Part shown: piece by piece, positions 1-4,536 of the stretch
Numbering within the stretch: the first letter of the stretch is position 1
Layout: the number at the start of each line of letters is the position of its first letter
NCBI GenBank assembly: GCA_009692905.1
Contig: SHYI01000072.1
Location: 1 to 5,143, forward strand
DNA from: Chloroflexota bacterium
GTDB lineage: Bacteria > Chloroflexota > Limnocylindria > Limnocylindrales > Limnocylindraceae
Reading direction: 5' to 3'
DNA length: 5,143 bases
Made by a program: the position numbers and the translations under genes
The notes under the pieces: model-generated
The model's database searches: none
Seen by the model: only the letters and a program-made list of their open reading frames with translations
Told to the model about the DNA's origin: nothing

Positions 1-234
1 CTGACGCCGCTCTTCCTCTTCTCTGCGACGTTCTACCCAGTCGAGATCTATCCAGGGGCACTCCGCTGGATCGTGGAGCTTTCGCCGCTAACGCGCGGCA
101 CGCACCTGGTGCGTTCACTCTGCTTCGGCGATCTCAATCTACTCATGCTCGGTGACATCGCCTATCTCTCAGCAATTAGCTTCATTGGCTATCGCCATGC
201 GGTGCGCCGACTCGGCGTGCTCCTGTTGAAGTAG
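1..234 (+). CDS. ABC-2 type transporter permease, C-terminal fragment
   Basis: The last 77 residues of a membrane permease run from the window edge to a TAG stop; the start lies upstream and is not seen. The fragment opens with a hydrophobic stretch followed by FSATFYPVE (residues 7-15) and then LSPLTRG (27-33) and LVRSL (36-40). These match the conserved end of ABC-2 permeases of the DrrB/NodJ kind, where F-S-G-T-F-x-P-V and a later 'P-L-x-x-x-x-x-L-V-R' are typical. A final membrane helix is likely at about residues 47-64, followed by a short basic tail (RHAVRR). Such permeases pair with an ATP-binding subunit to export drugs, lipids or polysaccharides across the inner membrane. The substrate cannot be inferred here, and the ATPase gene is presumably upstream. 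dnaJ begins only 7 bases after the stop, so the two may be co-transcribed although their functions look unrelated. Confidence 0.8.
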   Translation: MTPLFLFSATFYPVEIYPGALRWIVELSPLTRGTHLVRSLCFGDLNLLMLGDIAYLSAISFIGYRHAVRRLGVLLLK

Positions 235-241
235 GCGCGCG

Positions 242-1354
242 ATGGCACGAGACTTCTACGCGATCCTCGGCGTTCCAAAGGGGGCAAGTGCCGACGACAT
301 CAAGAAGGCCTTCCGCAAGGCGGCCCAGAAGCACCACCCCGACGTGTCGAAGGCCCCCGACGCCGCGGCGAAGTTCAAGGAGATCAACGACGCCTATCAG
401 GTGCTCTCCGACGCGGGGCAACGTGCGCGCTACGACCAGTTCGGCGAGGCCGGGGTTGGCGGTGGAGCGGGTGGCCCAGGCGGCGGAGCAGGCGGATTCC
501 CTGGTGGATTCCCAGGCGGCTTCCAGGGTGGCTTCGGCGGCGGTGGCATTGAAGACCTCTTTGAGGGGTTCTTTGGCGGTGGCGGTCGCGGCGCGCGACG
601 CAGTGGCCCGCCTCCTGGAGATGACATGCGCTACGACCTGCGCGTGGAGTTCAGCGAATCGATTCGCGGCGGCACCCGCGACCTCGACTTAAAGATGAAG
701 GTCAACTGCGACGGTTGCGCGGGGAGTGGCGCTGCGAAGGGCTCAGGAACCAAAGAGTGCGACGGTTGCGGCGGGCGCGGCTCGGTGCGCACCGTGCGCC
801 AAACGATGCTCGGCCAGATGGCGGTCCAGGCGCCGTGCGCCAAGTGTGGCGGCGAGGGGCGCATCATTGAGAAGCAGTGCCCAACCTGTCGCGGCGAAGG
901 ACGACTCAACGGCTCCAAGCGTCTGCATGTTGAGATTCCGCCAGGCGTTGATGACGGCACGCAGATTCGACTGAGTGGCCAGGGTGAGCCTGGTCGCCGC
1001 GGTGGCCCCGCTGGAAATCTCTACGTCGTCATCGAGGTGAAGGAGCATCCGCAGCTGGTGCGCGACGGGATTGACCTCACCACCGAGATCCCACTCTCCA
1101 TCTCGCAGGCGGCACTCGGCGCGCGCGTGGTGGTGCCGACCGCCGAGGGGGAAGAGGAGATCGAGATCAAATCGGGGACGCAGCCAAATGATGTCGTGCG
1201 CCTGAAGGGGCGCGGCGCACCAAACGTGCGACGACCAAGTCAGCGCGGCGATTTGCTCATTCACATTGTGATTGAGGTGCCGAAGAAGTTGAGTGGCGAT
1301 CAGCGCAAGGCGCTCGAGGCGTATGCCAAGGCGAGCGGCGAGGATCAACACTGA
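242..1354 (+). CDS. dnaJ: Chaperone protein DnaJ (type I Hsp40)
   Basis: A 370-residue, full-length type I DnaJ, the cytoplasmic co-chaperone that delivers unfolded substrates to DnaK and stimulates its ATPase. The J domain covers about residues 1-68 with the essential HPD at 32-34. A Gly/Phe-rich linker covers about 69-118. The zinc-binding domain has four intact CxxCxGxG modules with cysteine pairs at 156/159, 173/176, 199/202 and 213/216, which is the standard spacing. The C-terminal substrate-binding and dimerisation domains follow (about 225-350). The ATG at 242 gives the usual length and begins ARDFY, a normal J-domain opening. Its SD is weak (GAAG at 228-231). Neither grpE nor dnaK lies immediately upstream, where an ABC permease ends 7 bases before the start, so this copy is uncoupled from the classic dnaK operon or is a second DnaJ. 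Its stop overlaps the start of prmA. Confidence 0.97.
   Translation: MARDFYAILGVPKGASADDIKKAFRKAAQKHHPDVSKAPDAAAKFKEINDAYQVLSDAGQRARYDQFGEAGVGGGAGGPGGGAGGFPGGFPGGFQGGFGGGGIEDLFEGFFGGGGRGARRSGPPPGDDMRYDLRVEFSESIRGGTRDLDLKMKVNCDGCAGSGAAKGSGTKECDGCGGRGSVRTVRQTMLGQMAVQAPCAKCGGEGRIIEKQCPTCRGEGRLNGSKRLHVEIPPGVDDGTQIRLSGQGEPGRRGGPAGNLYVVIEVKEHPQLVRDGIDLTTEIPLSISQAALGARVVVPTAEGEEEIEIKSGTQPNDVVRLKGRGAPNVRRPSQRGDLLIHIVIEVPKKLSGDQRKALEAYAKASGEDQH
491..538 (+). repeat. Four 12-base GGF(P/Q/G) repeats in the dnaJ linker
   Basis: Four adjacent 12-base units (491-502, 503-514, 515-526, 527-538) each encode Gly-Gly-Phe plus Pro, Pro, Gln or Gly (residues 84-99 of DnaJ). The units differ mainly at third codon positions. 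This is a coding repeat in the flexible Gly/Phe region that is normal for DnaJ proteins. It probably grew by slippage or unequal exchange and is not a separate element. Confidence 0.85.
1340..1344 (+). promoter_or_regulatory. Shine-Dalgarno site supporting the CTG start of prmA
   Basis: GAGGA lies inside the end of dnaJ, with 6 bases between it and the CTG at 1351. This is a good distance for ribosome binding. It supports translation starting at that CTG rather than at the GTG at 1582, which would remove the conserved N-terminal domain of PrmA. Confidence 0.6.
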
Positions 1355-2322
1355 GCACCGACGGCTGGCTCGAACTCAGTATTGAGTGCGACCCGGAAGC
1401 CGCTGAGGCAATTAGTGAGCGACTCGGACGCCTCGCCCCGTCGGGCACCAGCGCCGAACCTGCCACACCCCCACCTATCGATGGCGACGCACTTGGTCCC
1501 ATCTACGACCCGACCGCACTGGTCCGTATTCGCGCCTGGCTCCCCGACAGCGCGAGCAATCGCGCCGCCGCCGACGCGCTGGTGACGGAGCTCGAACGGT
1601 TCGCCGCCTTCTCAAGTGGCGGTGTTGGCCTGCGCGGCATTGGACCACTGCTCGTGCGACCGATCCCCGCCGAAGAGTGGGCGACGAGTTGGCGTGCCGA
1701 ATTTCCGATCTTGCGCGTCGGCCGCATCGTCGTTCGACCACCATGGCGCGAGCACACCGTCGCCCCTGGCGATGCCGTCGTCACGATTGATCCAGGCCAG
1801 GCATTTGGTACGGGCCTGCATCCAACCACGCGTCTTGCGCTGATCGGCTTGGAACGTTGGAGCACCGCCGGTCGTCTCGGCGAGCTCCCACGGAGTGGTC
1901 CTGGCGTGCTCGATGTGGGAACAGGGAGCGGCATCCTTCTACTAGCCGCGATCGCCCTCGGCGCATCGCACGGAACAGGGGTCGATATTGATCCGCTCTC
2001 TGTTGCAGCCGCCACCGAGAATGCCGCACGCAATGGTGTCGCCGACCGCGTGATCATTCGGGCGGGCTCACTCCCCATCAGCGCGCCAGCACCGCTGGTG
2101 ATGGCGAACCTTGTCGCCACGCTCCACATCGAACTTGCCCCGCTCCTGGTTGGCGCGATGGCGCCGGGCGGCCGACTCCTGACCAGCGGCATGTTCACCA
2201 CGCGTGCCGATGAGGCGATCGCCGCACTGCAGGCGGCTGGCGCAACGCTCGTCGAACGCTGGGAGGAGGGGGAGTGGGTGGCCGCCGAATTTAGCGATGG
2301 CCGCGCTACACTCGCATCATGA
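1351..2322 (+). CDS. prmA: Ribosomal protein L11 methyltransferase PrmA, probable CTG start
   Basis: PrmA is an S-adenosylmethionine-dependent enzyme that methylates ribosomal protein L11. Read from CTG 1351 it has 323 residues, close to the family norm. The N-terminal L11-recognition domain starts WLELSIECDPEA (residues 6-17). The family signature AFGTGLHPTT is at 151-160, the SAM-binding DVGTGSG at 188-194, the acidic VDIDP at 211-215, and the motif-IV-like MANLVATLHIEL at 251-262. In this frame there is no ATG, GTG or TTG between the stop at 1273-1275 and the GTG at 1582. Starting at 1582 would lose 77 residues that clearly belong to the family. CTG 1351 has GAGGA six bases upstream and overlaps the dnaJ stop by 4 bases (CTGA). 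The 3' end overlaps the HIT gene (ATGA). prmA after dnaJ is a common order in several phyla, but the usual rsmE does not follow. The identity is firm; the exact start is inferred. Confidence 0.93.
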   Translation: MSTDGWLELSIECDPEAAEAISERLGRLAPSGTSAEPATPPPIDGDALGPIYDPTALVRIRAWLPDSASNRAAADALVTELERFAAFSSGGVGLRGIGPLLVRPIPAEEWATSWRAEFPILRVGRIVVRPPWREHTVAPGDAVVTIDPGQAFGTGLHPTTRLALIGLERWSTAGRLGELPRSGPGVLDVGTGSGILLLAAIALGASHGTGVDIDPLSVAAATENAARNGVADRVIIRAGSLPISAPAPLVMANLVATLHIELAPLLVGAMAPGGRLLTSGMFTTRADEAIAALQAAGATLVERWEEGEWVAAEFSDGRATLAS

Positions 2323-2669
2323 GTGACTGCCTCTTCTGCAAGATCATCGCTGGCGAGATTCCGAGCACGCAGCGACACAGCTCGGATCTTGTGGTCGCCT
2401 TCGACGACATTGCGCCGCAGGTGCCGCTCCATGTCTTGATTGTGCCGCGCGAACATATTGGTTCGGCCGCCGACCTGCGCGACACAGCGGCGCACGGCGC
2501 ACTCTTGGCGCGCATGCATCACGTGGCGCAAGAGATTGCGGTTGAGGCCGGCTACGGCGACCGTGGTTGGCGCCTCGTCAGTAACGTTGGTGTTGAGGGC
2601 GGCCAAGCGATCGAGCATCTGCACTATCACCTGCTCGCCGGGCGACAACTGGCGTGGCCACCGGGATGA
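2319..2669 (+). CDS. Histidine triad (HIT/HinT) nucleotide-binding protein
   Basis: A complete 116-residue HIT-family protein of the HinT branch, whose members are small cytoplasmic dimeric nucleotide hydrolases or transferases, typically acting on nucleoside phosphoramidates or aminoacyl-adenylates. The N-terminus CLFCKIIAGEIP (4-15) has the Cys pair (C4, C7) found in many bacterial HinT proteins. PREHI at 43-47 matches the conserved P-x-x-H-I segment. The triad is HLHYHLL at 100-106 (H100, H102, H104), with H102 expected to be the nucleophile, and the protein ends with GRQLAWPPG, the typical HinT C-terminus. The Tyr inside the triad replaces a more usual aliphatic residue, a tolerated position. 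The ATG overlaps the prmA stop (ATGA) and has no visible SD, so it probably depends on translational coupling. The physiological substrate cannot be told from sequence. Confidence 0.95.
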   Translation: MSDCLFCKIIAGEIPSTQRHSSDLVVAFDDIAPQVPLHVLIVPREHIGSAADLRDTAAHGALLARMHHVAQEIAVEAGYGDRGWRLVSNVGVEGGQAIEHLHYHLLAGRQLAWPPG

Positions 2670-3238
2670 GCGAGGCACCAGTCACGCGCAAGCGAGGCTT
2701 CCCGTACCGCACCGTCATCGTGCTGGTCGGCGGCATGGCGATCTTTAGCTTCTTGTCGGGCGGTGGACCGACCGCCGAGCCTCAGGGTCCCGCCGCATCG
2801 GCGGCGCCCACGGCACGCAGCTCCGCAGAGGCGGCACAGGTGGAGGGGCTCCTCGTTTCGGTAGTGACTGCTGCAGGCCTCGGGCCCATTCTGAACAGCG
2901 CCGATGTTCGCCCGCCACTTCCGCCAGAGATGAATAGCCTCCCCCGAACGGTGGTCCGTGCCGCCTCGACGCGTGACCCGAACGGCATCCCGCTCATCGC
3001 GATCTCGTTTGTCGATGCCGCCGCCGCGCGGGCCGCTGCCACGCAGCTCGCCGCCTACCTGGTTGCCCCGGTGAACCTGGTGCTCGTCCCCCCAGGCGCT
3101 CAATTCAGCCTCTTCCAGTCGGGGAACCTGCTCGTGATCCTGCAGCGCACCCCCTCGGCCGACCTCGACAGCGAGGCGGCGAATACCCTCCTGCTGACCC
3201 TCCAGGGGATGCTCGAAGAGGTCCCCCTCCCGCGCTAA
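2666..3238 (+). CDS. Unknown membrane-anchored protein
   Basis: I do not recognise this 190-residue protein. A basic N-terminus (R8, K9, R10, R15) precedes one hydrophobic segment at about 13-31, fitting an N-in signal anchor or an uncleaved signal peptide. There is no cysteine at all, so it is not a lipoprotein. A low-complexity Ala/Pro/Ser/Gly linker follows (about 32-57). The remainder (about 58-186) looks folded and extracytoplasmic: a hydrophobic helix (60-72), a strand at 109-115 (PLIAISF), an Ala-rich helix (117-132), strands at 137-141 and 154-160, and a last helix (167-184). I chose ATG 2666 because it overlaps the HIT stop as ATGA, as at other junctions here. GTG 2654 in the same frame would add only four residues. 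It lies between HIT and rpsU in a compact operon and has ordinary base usage, so it is likely a real gene, but no function is claimed. Confidence 0.8.
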   Translation: MSEAPVTRKRGFPYRTVIVLVGGMAIFSFLSGGGPTAEPQGPAASAAPTARSSAEAAQVEGLLVSVVTAAGLGPILNSADVRPPLPPEMNSLPRTVVRAASTRDPNGIPLIAISFVDAAAARAAATQLAAYLVAPVNLVLVPPGAQFSLFQSGNLLVILQRTPSADLDSEAANTLLLTLQGMLEEVPLPR

Positions 3239-3242
3239 GTCG

Positions 3243-3256
3243 CCCTCGTGCGGGGG
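3243..3256 (+). promoter_or_regulatory. Small stem-loop early in the rpsU leader
   Basis: Bases 3243-3247 can pair with 3252-3256 (one G-T pair) around a 4-base GTGC loop. It begins 5 bases after the stop of the preceding gene and has no following T-run, so it does not look like a factor-independent terminator. Its main interest is that it is followed at once by the second hairpin that contains the rpsU SD. Confidence 0.3.
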
Positions 3257-3265
3257 ATCGGCTAT

Positions 3266-3283
3266 CCTCCTTCCCTTAGGAGG
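3266..3283 (+). promoter_or_regulatory. Hairpin sequestering the rpsU Shine-Dalgarno
   Basis: CCTCCT (3266-3271) is the exact reverse complement of AGGAGG (3278-3283), with a 6-base TCCCTT loop. The right arm is the ribosome binding site of rpsU, 6 bases before its TTG start. In RNA this would be a six-pair stem with five G-C-type or equivalent strong contacts (four G-C, two A-U) hiding the SD. The left arm also copies the core of the 16S anti-SD (CCUCC). The pairing is visible; control of bS21 synthesis through it is an inference. Confidence 0.5.
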
Positions 3284-3289
3284 TGCCAC

Positions 3290-3481
3290 TTGGCAGAAGT
3301 ACGTATCGGTGACAACGAGTCTTTCGAGGCCGCGCTGCGCCGTTTCAATAAGAAGGTCCAGCAGGCCGGCATCTTGGCCGAATCGCGCCGTCGCGAAGCG
3401 TTCGAGAACGCCGCGGAGAAGAAGAAGCGCAAGGACGCCAAGCGCAAGAAGCCGATGGGCGGAGCACCGCGCGGGATCTAG
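3290..3481 (+). CDS. rpsU: 30S ribosomal protein bS21 (TTG start)
   Basis: A 63-residue bS21, within the family's usual size. This small basic protein binds the platform of the 30S subunit close to the 3' end of 16S rRNA. The first half, AEVRIGDNESFEAALRRFNK (2-21), followed by KVQQAGILAESRRRE, is the typical conserved core. The second half (about 38-59) is a Lys/Arg-rich RNA-binding tail. The TTG at 3290 is chosen because it follows AGGAGGT (3278-3284) by five bases and begins exactly at the conserved protein. The in-frame GTG at 3248 would translate through the SD and add 14 non-conserved residues. A 51-base leader separates it from the preceding gene and a 48-base spacer from yqeY. It therefore has its own translation start with the strongest SD in the window, but a weak start codon and a masking hairpin. 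Confidence 0.93.
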   Translation: MAEVRIGDNESFEAALRRFNKKVQQAGILAESRRREAFENAAEKKKRKDAKRKKPMGGAPRGI

Positions 3482-3500
3482 CCCCACGGCGCGCCCCAGT

Positions 3501-3513
3501 GCGGCCTAGCCGC
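3501..3513 (+). promoter_or_regulatory. Short GC stem-loop between rpsU and yqeY
   Basis: GCGGC (3501-3505) pairs perfectly with GCCGC (3509-3513) around a 3-base CTA loop, ending 2 bases before the purine-rich SD region of yqeY. It lacks a T-run, so it is not a classic terminator. It could slow 3' decay of the rpsU message or shape access to the yqeY ribosome site. In G+C-rich DNA a stem this short can arise by chance. Confidence 0.25.
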
Positions 3514-3518
3514 CAGAG

Positions 3519-3523
3519 AGGAG
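3519..3523 (+). promoter_or_regulatory. Shine-Dalgarno site of yqeY
   Basis: AGGAG, within the longer purine run GAGAGGAG (3516-3523), lies 6 bases before the ATG at 3530. It fixes that start and shows that yqeY is initiated independently, unlike its overlapping downstream neighbours. Confidence 0.75.
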
Positions 3524-3529
3524 CAGCGC

Positions 3530-3982
3530 ATGTCGCTTCGAGATCAACTGAAAGCTGATGTCTCGGCCGCAATGCGGTCGGGCGAGACGCTGCGTCGCGA
3601 CACCCTGCGCATGGCCCTCTCATCGCTCGCCCTTGTTGAGAAGGAGCTGAAGCGCGACGCCACCGACGACGAGGTTCTCGGCGTCATCGTGAAGGCGGTC
3701 AAGACGCGCAAGGAGTCTGTCGACGCCTACACCGCCGCGAATCGCCCCGACCTCGCCGATGCCGAAACCGCCGAGATCACGATCCTCTCCACCTACATGC
3801 CTGAGCAGTTGAGCGATGCCGATGTCGACGCACTCGTTGCCGAGGCGATGAGCGCCACCGGCGCCGCCTCATCGAAAGAGATGGGGAAGGTTATGGGCTG
3901 GCTCGGACCGAAGACCAAGGGCCGCGTCGATGGAAAGGTCCTCTCGGGGAAGGTCACCGCGGCGCTCGCCGCTCGCGGATGA
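3530..3982 (+). CDS. yqeY: GatB/YqeY domain-containing protein
   Basis: A complete 150-residue stand-alone YqeY protein, the family's normal length. The family is related to the C-terminal, tRNA-contacting domain of GatB in the Asp/Glu-tRNA amidotransferase. The role of free YqeY is not well established, though a link to tRNA or translation is often supposed. Family hallmarks are visible: an N-terminal helical bundle with LRRDTLRMALSSL (21-33), the KTRKESVDAY segment (58-67), the hinge ILSTYMPEQLS (85-95), and the C-terminal MGKVMGWLGPKTKGRVDG (118-135), which is the most conserved part. A good SD supports ATG 3530. It follows rpsU, an order shared with Bacillus and many other bacteria, and its stop overlaps the ybeY start as ATGA. 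Confidence 0.95.
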   Translation: MSLRDQLKADVSAAMRSGETLRRDTLRMALSSLALVEKELKRDATDDEVLGVIVKAVKTRKESVDAYTAANRPDLADAETAEITILSTYMPEQLSDADVDALVAEAMSATGAASSKEMGKVMGWLGPKTKGRVDGKVLSGKVTAALAARG

Positions 3983-4536
3983 GTCGCAGCTCCGGGCCCC
4001 GCGCGCGCATCGTGCGCCGCAGGCGCGGCGGCATCACCGTCACCGCTACCGAACTTCGTGCCCTCGTTGAGCGCGCCCTGCGCCTCTCTGGTGCGCCGAA
4101 GAGTGGCGAGGCGGTCGTCACCCTGGTCGATGACAGCGAGATCACCGCACTCAACGAGTCACAGATGAAGAAGCGCGGCGCGACCGATGTGTTGAGCTTC
4201 CCGCTCCTGGAGCCGACCGCGTATCCCGCCCGACCGGGCACCGTTCGAAGGGCCGCGCACAAGGTTGCCGCCCCGATCGTCACCGGCGAAACGCTCCCAC
4301 TCGGCGACATCGTCATCAGCATCGATCGCGCCATTGAACAGGCACGCGACGGACACGGCGGCACCGATGGTGGGACGAGCCACGCGCCAGCCGACGAGCT
4401 GCGACTCCTCGCCGTACATGGGGCGCTGCACCTCTGTGGCTGGGATCACCGCACACCCGCAGGCCGCACGGCAATGTGGGCGGAGCAGGAGCGGATTCTT
4501 CGCGGGCACAAGCGCGCGATGAGGGCGAGCGCATGA
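3979..4536 (+). CDS. ybeY: Endoribonuclease YbeY (16S rRNA maturation)
   Basis: A complete 185-residue YbeY, a zinc-dependent single-strand endoribonuclease needed for 16S rRNA 3'-end maturation and ribosome quality control. The metal site HGALHLCGWDH is at 147-157 with ligands H147, H151 and H157. Other family motifs are LVDDSEITALN (49-59), TDVLSFPL (69-76) and LGDIVISIDRA (108-118). Two stretches look longer than in compact homologues: residues about 77-107 between LSFP and LGDI, and a Gly/His/Thr-rich loop at about 124-137 before the catalytic helix. The N-terminus is unusually arginine-rich (RARIVRRRR at 8-16). ATG 3979 overlaps the yqeY stop and no SD is visible, so reinitiation after yqeY is likely. 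An in-frame later start would remove the Arg-rich tail but no candidate is clearly better. The 3' end overlaps pth (ATGA). Confidence 0.94.
   Translation: MSRSSGPRARIVRRRRGGITVTATELRALVERALRLSGAPKSGEAVVTLVDDSEITALNESQMKKRGATDVLSFPLLEPTAYPARPGTVRRAAHKVAAPIVTGETLPLGDIVISIDRAIEQARDGHGGTDGGTSHAPADELRLLAVHGALHLCGWDHRTPAGRTAMWAEQERILRGHKRAMRASA

Noticed and set aside
235..241. The alternating GCGCGCG spacer before dnaJ as a regulatory or Z-DNA-like site
   Set aside because: Seven bases in a G+C-rich genome are easily a chance occurrence and the tract is too short to support a claim.
743..1351. Open frame of about 202 codons on the - strand inside dnaJ
   Set aside because: It is fully antisense to the zinc-finger and C-terminal domains of an intact DnaJ and has no supporting motif.
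1337..1360. A DnaJ-PrmA fusion by programmed -1 frameshift
   Set aside because: PrmA is in the -1 frame relative to DnaJ, but the bases before the stop contain no slippery heptamer, and an SD plus CTG at the overlap explains expression more simply.
1503..2678. Open frame of about 391 codons on the - strand across prmA and the HIT gene
   Set aside because: It is antisense to two genes with clear family motifs. The translation is Arg/Ser/Pro/Ala-rich without recognisable domains. Long antisense frames are expected in G+C-rich coding DNA.
3240..3268. Possible promoter for rpsU with TATCCT at 3263-3268
   Set aside because: The -10 match is only partial and the region 17 bases upstream has no good -35. 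The T-A-T-C-C-T overlaps the hairpin arm, which is the better-supported signal.
3248..3289. Longer bS21 starting at GTG 3248
   Set aside because: This would translate through the AGGAGG site and add 14 residues that do not resemble bS21. TTG 3290 is correctly spaced from the SD and starts at the conserved AEVRIG.
2627..3487. Open frame of about 286 codons on the - strand across the unknown gene and rpsU
   Set aside because: It runs through the rpsU leader and the bS21 gene in antisense and has no recognisable motif. The + strand unknown gene has a sensible anchor-linker-domain layout and an ATGA overlap, so the + strand reading is preferred.
3501..3513. Terminator after rpsU
   Set aside because: The 5-pair stem has no T-run after it, and yqeY follows immediately with a strong SD, so termination here is not supported.
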